Position numbers and translations under genes: made by a program. Below the pieces are notes generated by a model, which did no database searches, was not told where the DNA came from, and saw only the letters and a program-made list of their open reading frames with translations. A stretch of DNA of 64,000 nt from Ramlibacter aurantiacus. GTDB lineage: Bacteria > Pseudomonadota > Gammaproteobacteria > Burkholderiales > Burkholderiaceae_C. The DNA is taken from assembly GCF_016722895.1 (NCBI RefSeq), contig NZ_JAEQNA010000001.1, positions 1,426,001 through 1,490,000 of the forward strand. Direction: 5' to 3'. Below, piece by piece: positions 1-8,521 of this stretch; positions within the stretch are counted from its first letter, which is position 1, and every line of letters starts with the position of its first letter.

Positions 1-297
1 GATGCCGTCGAGCGCGGTGGCGTCCTCGACCAGGCGCGCCTGCAGCTGGACCTGCTCGCCACCCTGCGCCAGCTGGCTGACCTGCGCGTGGGCCTGCGCG
101 GCGCGGTCGCGCGCCGCCGCCATGTAGGCATCGAAGCCCATCGGATTCGCCTCGCCCATGCCCAGGTACGGGTAGGGGTCGACCACGTACAGCGCGGTGA
201 GGGTGGCGCCGTGGACCCGGGCCAGGCCGATGGCCGTGCGCGCGGCGTGCTCCGAAGCGGTGGAGCCGTCGGTCGCCAGGAGGATGTGCTTGAACAT
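1..297 (-). CDS. Universal stress protein UspA family (partial)
   Basis: The reading frame begins at the ATG complementary to 295-297 and runs off the left edge, so only the first 99 codons are seen. The start MFKHILLATDGS followed by SEHAARTAIGLARVHGATL is the classic beta1-alpha1 of the UspA fold, with the aspartate that contacts adenine in ATP-binding members (D10). The C-terminal G-x2-G-x9-G(S/T) ATP loop lies outside the window, so nucleotide binding cannot be judged. UspA proteins are small cytoplasmic dimers induced by growth arrest and, in many proteobacteria, by oxygen limitation. An FNR-like box 60 bases upstream fits that. Family assignment is firm; the specific role is not. Confidence 0.9.
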   Translation of the reverse strand, partial: MFKHILLATDGSTASEHAARTAIGLARVHGATLTALYVVDPYPYLGMGEANPMGFDAYMAAARDRAAQAHAQVSQLAQGGEQVQLQARLVEDATALDGI

Positions 298-356
298 GCG
301 AGCCTCTTCTTGTGGATTCGGATGCTGCATGGTGCCCTTCCCGGGCCGGCTGCGGC

Positions 357-370
357 TTGATGTGTGTCAA
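357..370. promoter_or_regulatory. FNR/ANR-type box
   Basis: TTGAT-GTGT-GTCAA matches the FNR/ANR/DNR consensus TTGAT-N4-ATCAA at 9 of 10 fixed positions. It lies 60 bases upstream of the uspA start and 95 bases upstream of the divergent phytochrome gene. Its distance suits activation of uspA under low oxygen, as known for other Usp genes. No clear -10 box was found at the expected place. Confidence 0.6.
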
Positions 371-464
371 GGTGCTGCTCATCCCCCAAGGACGGGGCTC
401 GTCCTACGCGAGCGTGGGGTGGTTTCTGGCATGCTTGCCGGGTTTTGCTTAGATCTCATCGAAA

Positions 465-2702
465 ATGAACAGCAGAGTCCTCCAGGCATGGCCCGACGGC
501 GATCGGACCACCCTGCCCGACCTGCAGCAATGCGCGCAGGAGCCCATCCGCACGCCTGCCGCGATCCAGCCGCATGGGCGGCTGGCGGTGCTGTCCCCCG
601 ACGGCCAGCTGCTGGCCTGGAGCGGGAACTGGCCGGGCGCGCAGGCCGCGCAGCAGGCCATCGAGCCGCTGAGCCAGGCCCTGCTGGCGGTCCCGGCGGA
701 CGAAGGCCCGGCGGCCCTGGGCAAGCTCATGCTCGATGGCTCGGCCTGGGATGCCGTCGCCCACCGGCGCGGCGGGAATCTCCTGGTCGAGCTCGAGCCG
801 GCCGGCGCCCAGTCGGGCGTCCGGGCCCCCATCTACCAGCTCACGCGCAGCTTCCTGCCGCAGCTGGAGCGGGCGGACTCGGTGCAGGCGCTGGCGGAGC
901 TGGCGGCGGTCGAGATGAAGCAGCTGGCCGGCTTCGGCCGCGCGGTCGTCTACCGCTTCGACGAAGACGGCCATGGCCACGTGCTGGCCGAAGCGCTGGA
1001 TCCCGGCTACGACAGCTACCTCGGGCATCGCTTCCCGGCCTCGGACGTGCCCGCCCAGGCCCGCGAGCTCTATCAGCTCAATCACATCCGGCTGATCGCC
1101 AACGCCAACTACACGCCGGTTCCCATCCACTCGCGCACTGCAGGCTTCGAGAAGACCCTCGACCTGTCCTTCGCCGGCCTGCGCAGCGTCTCGCCCGTGC
1201 ATCTCGAGTACATGCGCAACATGGGCACGCTGGCGTCGATGTCGGTCTCCATCGTCATCGGCGGCAAGCTGTGGGGGCTCATCTCCTGCCATGACCACGA
1301 CCCGCGCTACCTCGACTTCGAGGCGCGCGCCGCCTGCGAGCACCTGGGCCGGCTGTTGTCGCTGCAGATCGACGCGCGCGAGAACGGCGCCGAGGTCGAG
1401 GCCCGGCTCGAGTTGCGCAAGCTCACCCTGGAGATCGTCTCCCGCCTGGCTGAAGGCGACGCCACGCTGGAGCGGCTGCTCGACGAGTCGATCCCGCTGC
1501 TGCGCATGGCGCGCGCCGGCGGCGCCGCCGTGGTGCTGAACGACAACTGCTGGTGCACCGGCGACACGCCCGAGCCGCAGCAGATCCTGGACCTGGCCCA
1601 GTGGATCGTCGGCCGCGCCAGCCCCACCTTCGCCACCGACCAGCTGCCACAGGAGTACCCGCCGGCGGCCCAGTGGCAGCAAGTGGGCGCCGGCGTGCTC
1701 GCCATCTCCATCTCCCAGGTCCACCGGCACCTGGTGCTCTGGTTCCGGCCGGAGCAGGTGCGCAACATCCGCTGGGCCGGCCCGCCCGAGAAGGTGCGCG
1801 TCAGCGCCGACGGGCGCATCCATCCCCGCAAGAGTTTTGCGGCCTGGATGGAGCAGGTGCGCGGCCGCTCCGACCCCTGGCGCAGCGCCGAAGTGGCCGC
1901 CGCCGCCGAACTGCGCCACGCCCTGATCGGCATCGTGTTGCGCCGGGCCGAGGAGCTGGCCGACGTCGCCGCCGAGCTGGGCCGCGTCAACAAGGAACTG
2001 GAGGCGTTCTCGTACACCGTCTCGCACGACCTGCGCGCGCCCATGCGCCACATCACCGGCTACCTGGACCTGGTGCAGGAACAGGACGGCGAGCGGCTCA
2101 GCGAGCGCTCCCACCGCTACCTGGGCAATGTGCGGCACGCCGCCGCCTATGCCGGCCAGCTGGTGGACGCGCTGCTCGACTTCTCCCGCATGGGCCGCGC
2201 AGAGCTCAAGCGGGTGCCGGTATCGATGCAGTTGCTGGTGCGCGAGGTGGTGGGCGAACTCAGCCGGATGGACGATGGTGCCCGCGTGGAATGGGACATC
2301 GCCCCCGACCTGCCCACCGTGCGCGCCGACCCCTTCCTGATGCAGGTGGTGGTCCGAAACCTGCTGGGCAATGCCGTGAAGTACTCGCGGGGGCGGCATC
2401 CGCCCCAGGTGCGCATCGCCTCGGTGCGTCGCAGCGACGGCGACGGACTCGAGGTCAGCGACAACGGCGTGGGCTTCCAGCAGGCCTACAGCGGCAAGCT
2501 GTTCGGCGTGTTCCAGCGGCTGCACAACGCCGAGGACTTCGAGGGCACCGGCATCGGGCTGGCCAGCGTGCGCCGCATCGTCGAGCGCCATGGCGGCACC
2601 GTCTGGGCTCACGGCGAGCCCGGCCAGGGGGCGCGCTTCGGCTTCATCCTGCCAGGACAGGACACGCCCCCATCCATCGGACAACAAAAGGAAGTGGAGT
2701 AA
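465..2702 (+). CDS. bphP: Bacteriophytochrome histidine kinase
   Basis: A red/far-red light receptor of 745 residues. Order: PAS (about 15-115), GAF (about 135-300), PHY (about 315-490), HisKA (about 505-575) and HATPase. C23 in QQCAQEPIRTPAAIQPHG is the biliverdin-attaching cysteine of bacteriophytochromes. The GAF has the chromophore-pocket motif PASDVPAQAR (D194) and SPVHLEYM (H246). The PHY tongue carries PRKSF (454-458). The phosphoacceptor is H521 in SHDLRAPMRHI; the N box NLLGNAVKYS and the G boxes DNGVGF and GTGIGLA follow. All residues needed for a photochemically active, phosphorylating sensor are present. It is the first gene of an operon with a CheY-like regulator four bases downstream. 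No heme oxygenase (bphO) is in the window, so biliverdin must be supplied from elsewhere. The ribosome-binding site is weak; a TTAGAT -10-like box lies just upstream. Confidence 0.95.
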   Translation: MNSRVLQAWPDGDRTTLPDLQQCAQEPIRTPAAIQPHGRLAVLSPDGQLLAWSGNWPGAQAAQQAIEPLSQALLAVPADEGPAALGKLMLDGSAWDAVAHRRGGNLLVELEPAGAQSGVRAPIYQLTRSFLPQLERADSVQALAELAAVEMKQLAGFGRAVVYRFDEDGHGHVLAEALDPGYDSYLGHRFPASDVPAQARELYQLNHIRLIANANYTPVPIHSRTAGFEKTLDLSFAGLRSVSPVHLEYMRNMGTLASMSVSIVIGGKLWGLISCHDHDPRYLDFEARAACEHLGRLLSLQIDARENGAEVEARLELRKLTLEIVSRLAEGDATLERLLDESIPLLRMARAGGAAVVLNDNCWCTGDTPEPQQILDLAQWIVGRASPTFATDQLPQEYPPAAQWQQVGAGVLAISISQVHRHLVLWFRPEQVRNIRWAGPPEKVRVSADGRIHPRKSFAAWMEQVRGRSDPWRSAEVAAAAELRHALIGIVLRRAEELADVAAELGRVNKELEAFSYTVSHDLRAPMRHITGYLDLVQEQDGERLSERSHRYLGNVRHAAAYAGQLVDALLDFSRMGRAELKRVPVSMQLLVREVVGELSRMDDGARVEWDIAPDLPTVRADPFLMQVVVRNLLGNAVKYSRGRHPPQVRIASVRRSDGDGLEVSDNGVGFQQAYSGKLFGVFQRLHNAEDFEGTGIGLASVRRIVERHGGTVWAHGEPGQGARFGFILPGQDTPPSIGQQKEVE

Positions 2703-2705
2703 CCG

Positions 2706-3161
2706 ATGCTCAAACCGATCCTGCTGGTCGAGGACGACCTGCGCGACCTGGAGCTCACGCTCATCGCGCTGGAACGCAGCCAGCTGGCCAATGACGTGGT
2801 GGTGGTGCGCGACGGCGCACAGGCACTCGACTACCTGTTCCGCGAGGGTGAATGGCGCGACCGGCCCCAGGGCAACCCGGCCGTGGTCGTGCTCGACCTC
2901 AAGATGCCCAAGGTCAATGGGCTGGAGGTGCTGCAGCGCGTGCGCCAGGCCCCGGACATGCGCAGCATGCCGGTGGTCATGCTGACCTCGTCCGAGGAAG
3001 AAGCCGACGTGGTGCGCAGCTACGAACTGGGCGTCAACGCGTACGTCGTCAAGCCGGTCGAGTTCAAGCGGTTCGTGGCGGCCATCGCCGAGCTGGGCGT
3101 GTTCTGGGCCGTGCTCAACGAGCCGCCTCCGGGTTCCAGAAAGGCCAAGCGCAGCACATGA
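2706..3161 (+). CDS. Single-domain response regulator (Rcp1/CheY type)
   Basis: A 151-residue receiver with no output domain. Acidic pocket E9/D10/D11, phosphoacceptor D64 in VVLDLKMPK, T94 and K116 complete the active site. The length, the loop after beta3 and the position directly behind bphP match the Rcp1 family, the usual phosphorylation partner of (bacterio)phytochromes. It starts 4 bases after the bphP stop and its stop overlaps the next start (ATGA), so the three proteins are probably translationally coupled. With no DNA-binding domain it likely relays phosphate or docks on another protein, perhaps the hybrid kinase encoded next. That link is inferred from position. Confidence 0.93.
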   Translation: MLKPILLVEDDLRDLELTLIALERSQLANDVVVVRDGAQALDYLFREGEWRDRPQGNPAVVVLDLKMPKVNGLEVLQRVRQAPDMRSMPVVMLTSSEEEADVVRSYELGVNAYVVKPVEFKRFVAAIAELGVFWAVLNEPPPGSRKAKRST

Positions 3162-5146
3162 AAGATTTCCAGTCGGCGCTGGCGCCCGCGCCCCGCGCTT
3201 CCGCTGCCTCGCTGCGCGCCCTGCTGCTCGAGGATTCCCGCTTCGATGCCGAGCTGTTGCGCGAGAAGCTGCTGGCCAGCTATCCCGAGGCACGCCTGGC
3301 CGTGGTGGGCAATGAGCGCGATTTCCGCGACGCCTTGCAGCTCGGGGGCTGGGACGTCGTGCTGTCCGACTACGAGGTGCCCGGCTTCGACGGTGAACAG
3401 GCCCTGAAGCTCGCCCGCGAGCTGTGCCCCGGCACGCCCTTCATCTTCGTGTCCGGCGTCATCGGCGAGGACAACGCGGTCGAGATGCTCAAGCGCGGCG
3501 CCACCGACTACGTGAGCAAGGGCCGCCTGAGCCGGCTGCCGCTGGTGGTCGAGCGTGCGCTGCGCGAGGTCGGCGAGCGCGTGGCCCGCGGCGAGGCGCA
3601 GCTGCGCCTGCGCGAGGCCAACGACATCTACGCCCGCGTGGTCGATTCGCTGCGCGGCTACGCCGTGATCCTGCTGGACGAGCGCGGCGTGGTGCGCTCC
3701 TGGAACCAGGCCGCCTGCGAGATCTTCGGCCTGTCCCGCACGCAGGCCATCGGCAGCCCGCTGGAGCGCCTGTTCACGCCCGAGGACCGCCAGGCCGGCG
3801 TGCCGCAGATGGAGCTGGCCCAGGCGGTGCGCCGCGGCAAGGCCGACGACAACCGCTGGCTGATGCGAAGCGACGGGCTGCGGCTGTGGGCCGAGGGCGT
3901 GCTGATCCCCCTGCACGGCGACCAGGGGCAGCACACGGGCTTCTGCAAGATCGTGCGCGACGCGACGGCCGATTACCGCGATGCCGAGGCGCTGCGGGCC
4001 GCCAAGGAGGAAGCCGAGCGCGCCAACAAGGCCAAGGACCGGTTCCTGGCGGTGCTCTCGCACGAGCTGCGCACCCCGCTGGCGCCCATCGCCACCGCCG
4101 CGCACCTGCTGGAGCGGGTCGCCACCGTGCCCGAGAAGTACCGCAACCTCCTGCCCATGATCCAGCGCAACATCGCGCTCGAATCCCGGCTCATCGAGGA
4201 CCTGCTCGACCTCACCGCCATTTCCGCCGGCAAGCTGCACCTGAAATTCGAGACCGTGGACATGCACCGCGTGGCCCAGACCGTGGCCGACATGCTGGAC
4301 GCCCAGATCCAGGAAAAGCACCTGCGGCTCGAGTTGCACCTGCAGGCATCGCACAGCCTGATCGACGCCGACGAAGCGCGCATGCAGCAGGTGGTGTGGA
4401 ACCTGGTGCGCAATGCCGTCAAGTTCACGCCCGAGGGCGGACGCATCGAGCTGCGCACCGCCTCCGAGGACGACATCTTCGTGCTGCACTGCGTGGACAG
4501 CGGCATCGGCATCGACACCGAGGCCCTGCCGCGCATCTTCGGCGCCTTCGAGCAGGCCGACCAGGAAGTCTCCGGTCGCTTCGGCGGCCTGGGCCTGGGG
4601 CTGGCGATCGCCCGTGGCCTGGTGCTGGAGCACGGCGGGCGCATCCAGGCCTCCAGCGCCGGCCGTGGGCAGGGCGCCACCTTCACCCTGCGCCTGCCCC
4701 TGCACCAGGCCAGGACCGGCACCGACGAAGCCACGGGCACGGGCGCGCTGCCGGCTCCGGACACGCAGGGCAAGCGGGTCTTGCTGGTCGAGGACAACCT
4801 GGACGCGGCCGAGACCATCGCCATGTGCCTGGAGAGTTTCGGCTGGCGCGTCACGCACGTGGCCACCTGCGCGGCGGCCCTGGAGGCGGCCAACGGCGAT
4901 TCGTTCGACGTGGTCCTCACCGACCTGGGCCTGCCGGACGGCAGCGGCATCGACGTCGGACGGGCGCTCAGCCCGCGGCTGCCGGTGGTCGCGCTCAGCG
5001 GCTACGGCGCCAGCCCCGACCTGCGCCGCTCGGCCATGGCCGGCTTCTCGGGCCACCTGGTGAAGCCGGCGCAGCCGGACGACGTGCACGCCGCGCTGCA
5101 GAAGGCGCTGCGCAACCGCGAGGCCGCCGGCTCGGACGCGGGCTGA
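3158..5146 (+). CDS. Hybrid sensor kinase REC-PAS-HisKA-HATPase-REC
   Basis: A soluble protein of 662 residues without membrane segments. N-terminal receiver (about 18-130; phosphoacceptor D71 in VVLSDYEVPG, K121), PAS (about 155-270), HisKA with H302 in LSHELRTPLAP, HATPase with N box NLVRNAVKFT (near 415-424) and G boxes, then a second receiver (about 539-655; D589 in VVLTDLGLP). The ATG overlaps the stop of the upstream receiver gene, and I chose it because the frame upstream has no homology. A kinase flanked by two receivers is built for a phosphorelay: the first may read a signal passed on by the phytochrome system, the second may pass it to an unseen phosphotransfer protein. No Hpt or output regulator is nearby. 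The PAS ligand is unknown. Confidence 0.92.
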   Translation: MKDFQSALAPAPRASAASLRALLLEDSRFDAELLREKLLASYPEARLAVVGNERDFRDALQLGGWDVVLSDYEVPGFDGEQALKLARELCPGTPFIFVSGVIGEDNAVEMLKRGATDYVSKGRLSRLPLVVERALREVGERVARGEAQLRLREANDIYARVVDSLRGYAVILLDERGVVRSWNQAACEIFGLSRTQAIGSPLERLFTPEDRQAGVPQMELAQAVRRGKADDNRWLMRSDGLRLWAEGVLIPLHGDQGQHTGFCKIVRDATADYRDAEALRAAKEEAERANKAKDRFLAVLSHELRTPLAPIATAAHLLERVATVPEKYRNLLPMIQRNIALESRLIEDLLDLTAISAGKLHLKFETVDMHRVAQTVADMLDAQIQEKHLRLELHLQASHSLIDADEARMQQVVWNLVRNAVKFTPEGGRIELRTASEDDIFVLHCVDSGIGIDTEALPRIFGAFEQADQEVSGRFGGLGLGLAIARGLVLEHGGRIQASSAGRGQGATFTLRLPLHQARTGTDEATGTGALPAPDTQGKRVLLVEDNLDAAETIAMCLESFGWRVTHVATCAAALEAANGDSFDVVLTDLGLPDGSGIDVGRALSPRLPVVALSGYGASPDLRRSAMAGFSGHLVKPAQPDDVHAALQKALRNREAAGSDAG

Positions 5147-5162
5147 AGGCCCGCGCCCCTCG

Positions 5163-6041
5163 TCAGCACCTCACCACCCCTTCGATACAGCTCACGCAGC
5201 AGCCGCCCACCAGGATGCGGCCGCTCGCCATGTCGCAACTGAGCGCGATCCGTCCATCGCGCCCGACGGCCACGCCCTGGGCACTGGTGAAGCGCGAGCC
5301 GAAGGTGCCCGTCTGCCCGGTGTCGCGGATGAAAGCCGCCACCGCCCCATTGCCGCTGCCGCAGACCGGGTCTTCGGCGATGCCCTGGGCGGGTGCGAAG
5401 GCGCGGACCTCGATCGCCGCATCGGCGCCCGGCGCCTGCGCGCCGAACACCACCACGCCAGCGGAGCCGGTGCGGCCGTCGAGCTCGGCCAGCCGCGCCA
5501 GGTCGGGGCGAAGGGCGAGCACCGCCTCGGCGCTCGCCAGCTGCACCACGGTCCAGATCGGCCCGACCTCGATGCGACGCGGCGGGTGGGGGTCGCGAAG
5601 GGCCGTTCCCAGGATGGACGCCAGCTCCTCCACCTGGGTCGGCTGCAGCAGCTCATGCCGCGCCGTCGGCAGTTCGAAGGCCAGCTGCCGGGCGCCGTCG
5701 ACGCTGGACACCGTGAGCGCGATCAGCCCTGCGCCGCACTCCTGCACCAGCTGGCCGTCGCGCGGAACGATCGTTCCGGCCTCCAGCAGCGCATGCGCCG
5801 TTCCCAGGGTGGGGTGGCCGGCGAACGGCAACTCGGCGCGCGGCGTGAAGATGCGGACCCGGTAATCGGCGCCCGGCTGCGTCGGTGGCAGCACGAACGT
5901 CGTCTCGGACAGGTTGGTCCAGTTGGCGATGCGCTGCATCTGCGATGCGTCCAGCCCGCTCGCATCGAGCACCACGGCGACCGGGTTGCCGGCGAACGGC
6001 ACGCGGGTGAAGACATCGACTTGCTTGAAGGATCGGTTCAT
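5163..6041 (-). CDS. PhzF family protein
   Basis: A 292-residue member of the PhzF/diaminopimelate-epimerase-like fold. It starts MNRSFKQVDVFT and has the diagnostic NPVAVVLD, the catalytic glutamate in NLSET (E46), FAGHPTLG and the second-half GIAEDPVCGSGNGAV. Both half-domains are complete and the length is normal. PhzF from pseudomonads isomerises dihydrohydroxyanthranilate, but most chromosomal homologues are isomerases of unknown substrate, and no other phenazine gene is near. It faces the kinase operon tail to tail with 16 bases between stops. An upstream in-frame start 14 codons earlier would run into the neighbouring terminator hairpin, so I prefer the start at 6041. Confidence 0.9.
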   Translation of the reverse strand: MNRSFKQVDVFTRVPFAGNPVAVVLDASGLDASQMQRIANWTNLSETTFVLPPTQPGADYRVRIFTPRAELPFAGHPTLGTAHALLEAGTIVPRDGQLVQECGAGLIALTVSSVDGARQLAFELPTARHELLQPTQVEELASILGTALRDPHPPRRIEVGPIWTVVQLASAEAVLALRPDLARLAELDGRTGSAGVVVFGAQAPGADAAIEVRAFAPAQGIAEDPVCGSGNGAVAAFIRDTGQTGTFGSRFTSAQGVAVGRDGRIALSCDMASGRILVGGCCVSCIEGVVRC

Positions 6042-6077
6042 CGGTGAAAGGCCGCCAACGGCGGTCGTTTGAAACGA

Positions 6078-6113
6078 CGACACCCGCCGGCGGCCAGGCG
6101 CCGGCGGGTGTCG
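6078..6113 (-). terminator. Strong hairpin terminator
   Basis: Perfect 13-bp inverted repeat (CGACACCCGCCGG and its complement) around a 10-base loop. It lies 18 bases past the stop of the minus-strand membrane-protein gene at 6131-6553 and before the PhzF gene. On the minus strand the stem is followed by TCGTTTC, a short T-rich run. It probably ends the upstream transcript and insulates the PhzF gene. Confidence 0.75.
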
Positions 6114-6130
6114 CTATGGAAAATGGAACC

Positions 6131-6553
6131 TCAGGTCGCCGCGCTGGCCTTGGGCATGACCGAGGGGCGCGACTCCGCCCGCAGCACCTGCACCAGCATC
6201 AGCACCGCGCCCAGCAGCACGCCGATGGAAGCAATGCCCAGGATCGGCCCCACGGTGGCCTCGGGCGCCACCTGCCCATAGAGCAGGAACAGGCCGATGG
6301 CCAGCACCGCCGTGCCCAGCTGGTGGCAGGCCGTCTGCGCCAAAGCCCACTTGACGCTGCTGGCCGGCAGCCAGAGCCGGTAGATCACCGCGAAGATCGC
6401 CGACAGCACGAAGCCCAGCAGCAGGATGTGGGCGTGGGTCACGTGCTGCACATGGTTCTGCGACGACGCCATGTAGATCCCCAGCACCATCCCGATGATG
6501 GCGAAGACCAGGCCATAGAGAAGATGCCAGCGGGAAATGCGATCGATGTTCAT
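6131..6553 (-). CDS. Small four-helix membrane protein, heme-copper-oxidase-like
   Basis: A 140-residue protein with four hydrophobic segments (about 8-28, 42-62, 70-92, 100-122) and a short charged tail. The stretch VQHVTHAHILLLGFVLSAIF has closely spaced histidines at the start of a helix and resembles the heme-ligand helix of cbb3/NO-reductase type subunit I (H-x-H...LLG). I recognise the general type as a conserved proteobacterial hypothetical but no proven function. It starts at an ATG with GGAG nine bases upstream and ends at a strong hairpin, so it is probably a single-gene transcript. A role in respiration or redox sensing is only suggested by the histidine pattern. Confidence 0.75.
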   Translation of the reverse strand: MNIDRISRWHLLYGLVFAIIGMVLGIYMASSQNHVQHVTHAHILLLGFVLSAIFAVIYRLWLPASSVKWALAQTACHQLGTAVLAIGLFLLYGQVAPEATVGPILGIASIGVLLGAVLMLVQVLRAESRPSVMPKASAAT

Positions 6554-6753
6554 GTTGCTGTCTCCAGGGTTGCTGTTGTTGAAGACGTGCGGGCGTTCTC
6601 GAACGACGCGTGGACCACGCTCAGAACGAGCTCCAGCTCGTCGCCGTCTTGCGGCGCGTCGATCATAGGCATCGCGGGCGCCGTCCGCCAGTGCGCGATG
6701 AGGCACGCAGACCACGGACCGCAGGTCATCCGCAGACGACCCGCGAAGGCGCT
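6554..6753. other. Intergenic region, nothing recognised
   Basis: About 200 bases between the flavin hydroxylase stop and the start of the membrane-protein gene, both on the minus strand. It must hold the promoter for the membrane-protein gene, but I see no convincing -10/-35 pair, operator or RNA. The membrane-protein ribosome-binding site (GGAG) lies at its left end. Confidence 0.4.
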
Positions 6754-7947
6754 TCAGCCTGCCTCGACGGGCACCGGGTCGTACAGCCAGGCCAGGCTCT
6801 CCAGCGCGGCCTCGTCGCTGCGCGTGAGCATCTGCCGGCGCAAGTCGGCGTACGGGCCGGCCGCGTGATAGACCTCCCAGTACAGGCGCGACTCGTACTG
6901 CACGCGCACGGCGCGCGGCTGGCGCACCCGCTGGTAGTCGGCCAGTGCCTGCACCGGGTCCTGCGGCTTCGCGTCCAGGCACTCGGCCAGCGCCACGCCG
7001 TCCTCGATGGCCTGGCACGCGCCCTGCGCCAGGGCCTGCAGCATGGCGTGCGCCGCGTCGCCCAGCAGCGCCACGCGGCCGTCGTGCCAGGCAGGCACCG
7101 GCTCCATCACGCCGATGTCCCAATGCCGGCTCGTGTCGACGAACCCGAGCAGCCGCCGCGCGTGCGGGTGCACGCCGGCGAAGATCTCGCGCAGCTCCTC
7201 CGGCTCGCCGGCGCCCGGCAGGCCCAGCGGGTGGCGCCGGCTGCGGAACACCGCCACGATGTTGAAGCGCTCGCCGCCGTGCAGCGGGTAGGTCATGAAG
7301 TGGAAGCCCGGGCCGGCCCAGAGCACCACGCGGTTCTCGTACAGGTCTTCCGGGAAATCCGCGCGCTCGACCACCGCGCGATAGGCCACGTAGCCCAGGC
7401 GGCGCGGCGAGTTCTCCGTGCCGCAGAGCTGGCCGCGCACGGTCGAATGCACGCCGTCGGCGCCGACCAGGAACTCGGCGTCCAGAGCCGGCCCGGACCC
7501 GGCCTGCACCCGCACCCGGTCGGGCAGCTGTTCGTAGCCGCGCAGCCGGGCGCCGGCGCGCAACTCGATCTCCTCGAATTGCGCGCAGCGCTCCAGCAGC
7601 GCCGCATGCAGGTCGGTGCGGTGGATCACCGCGTAGGGCTGCCCGAAGCGCGCCTGGATGGCGTCGCCGAAGGGCAGGCGCGTGACCTCCTCCAGCGTGA
7701 AGATGTCCCGCATGACCCCGGCCTCGGGAAAGCTGCAGCGTGACTTCACCGCATCGGCCATGTCCAGGTGCTCGAACATGCGAAAGGCATTGGGCCCGAG
7801 CTGGATGCCGTAGCCGATGGGACGGATCTCCTCGGCCTGTTCCAGCACGAGCACGCGGCGGCCCTTCTGCGCCAGGGCGATCGCGGCCGCCAGGCCGCCG
7901 ACGCCGGCGCCGGCGATGACGATGGGCAAGGCAATGGTCGACTCCAT
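6754..7947 (-). CDS. FAD-dependent aromatic monooxygenase (3-hydroxybenzoate 6-hydroxylase/salicylate hydroxylase-like)
   Basis: A class A flavoprotein hydroxylase of 397 residues. N-terminal FAD fold GAGVGG (13-18), the middle DG motif VGADGVHS, which touches both FAD and NAD(P)H, and the GD motif LLGDAAHAMLQALAQGACQ near 285-305 are all intact. The overall sequence fits the 3-hydroxybenzoate 6-hydroxylase / salicylate 1-hydroxylase branch, which adds oxygen to a phenolic acid ring using NAD(P)H. Substrate cannot be fixed from motifs. It starts 2 bases after the RraA gene stop and is surely cotranscribed with it. The divergent ALDH-SDR-Rieske genes suggest a common aromatic-degradation locus. 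Confidence 0.88.
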   Translation of the reverse strand: MESTIALPIVIAGAGVGGLAAAIALAQKGRRVLVLEQAEEIRPIGYGIQLGPNAFRMFEHLDMADAVKSRCSFPEAGVMRDIFTLEEVTRLPFGDAIQARFGQPYAVIHRTDLHAALLERCAQFEEIELRAGARLRGYEQLPDRVRVQAGSGPALDAEFLVGADGVHSTVRGQLCGTENSPRRLGYVAYRAVVERADFPEDLYENRVVLWAGPGFHFMTYPLHGGERFNIVAVFRSRRHPLGLPGAGEPEELREIFAGVHPHARRLLGFVDTSRHWDIGVMEPVPAWHDGRVALLGDAAHAMLQALAQGACQAIEDGVALAECLDAKPQDPVQALADYQRVRQPRAVRVQYESRLYWEVYHAAGPYADLRRQMLTRSDEAALESLAWLYDPVPVEAG

Positions 7948-7949
7948 GT

Positions 7950-8441
7950 TCAGCGCTCCCCGGCGACGGAGAGCTCGCGCGGGCTGAGCACCACCGCATC
8001 CTCGTCGGCATAGACCCAGCAGCCCGCCTCGAACGACACGCCGCCGAAGCTCACCGCCCGCTCCAGCGAGCCCTCGCGTTCGACGTTGCTGCGCCGGGCG
8101 GTGGTGCCCAGCGCCTTGATGCCGATGTCCATGCCGTCGATGGTGGCGCTGTCGCGGATGCAGCCGTGGATCACCACCCCGGCCCAGCCATTGCGCACTG
8201 CATGGCCGGCCAGCCGGTCACCCAGCACGCCGATGCGCAGGGAGCCACCGGCATCGACCACCAGCACCCGGCCCTCGCCGGGCCGCGACAGGCAGGCCAG
8301 CACCGGCCGATGGTCCTCGTTGGCCCACAGCGGCAGGCACGGCCCCGAGAAGCGCCGGCGCCGGCCGAAGTGCCGCCATGGCACCTCGCACACCTGCACC
8401 AGGTCGGGATGGGCGTCGAACAGGTCGGCGGTCGATGTCAT
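7950..8441 (-). CDS. rraA: RraA family protein (oxo-acid aldolase / RNase E regulator homologue)
   Basis: A 163-residue RraA-fold protein: TADLFDAHPDLVQVCE near the N-terminus, LVVDAGGSLRIGVLGD, GVVIHGCIRDSATID with the conserved R-D pair, and SFGGVSFEAG...YADEDAVVLS at the C-terminus. The layout matches RraA of Pseudomonas and E. coli almost segment by segment. In E. coli RraA inhibits RNase E; many relatives are class II aldolases that cleave 4-hydroxy-4-methyl- or 4-carboxy-4-hydroxy-2-oxo acids late in aromatic catabolism. Being first in an operon with an aromatic hydroxylase makes a catabolic role possible here. I took MTSTADLF as the start, nine codons inside the longest frame, because homology begins there. 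Confidence 0.85.
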   Translation of the reverse strand: MTSTADLFDAHPDLVQVCEVPWRHFGRRRRFSGPCLPLWANEDHRPVLACLSRPGEGRVLVVDAGGSLRIGVLGDRLAGHAVRNGWAGVVIHGCIRDSATIDGMDIGIKALGTTARRSNVEREGSLERAVSFGGVSFEAGCWVYADEDAVVLSPRELSVAGER

Positions 8442-8494
8442 CGGGTCTCCTGCGGGCAACCGCGCCATGCTAAGCGCCGGGCTGATTAGCGCTC

Positions 8495-8511
8495 CTTATC
8501 CACGCCATAAG
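8495..8511. promoter_or_regulatory. LysR-type box in divergent promoter region
   Basis: CTTAT-N7-ATAAG is a perfect inverted repeat of the T-N11-A form bound by LysR-type regulators. It sits between the divergent rraA/hydroxylase and ALDH/SDR/Rieske units, where one activator could serve both. No LysR gene lies beside it; the only one in the window is 53 kb away. Confidence 0.5.
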
Positions 8512-8521
8512 CCGACCGGGC

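Noticed and set aside
456..3293. Long open minus-strand frame opposite the phytochrome operon
   Set aside because: It is antisense to three clearly conserved genes; its composition (runs of H, R, G, A, Q) is what GC-rich codons give when read backward.
5163..6041. PhzF gene as evidence of phenazine production
   Set aside because: No phzA-E or phzG genes are nearby, and PhzF homologues are widespread with other functions.
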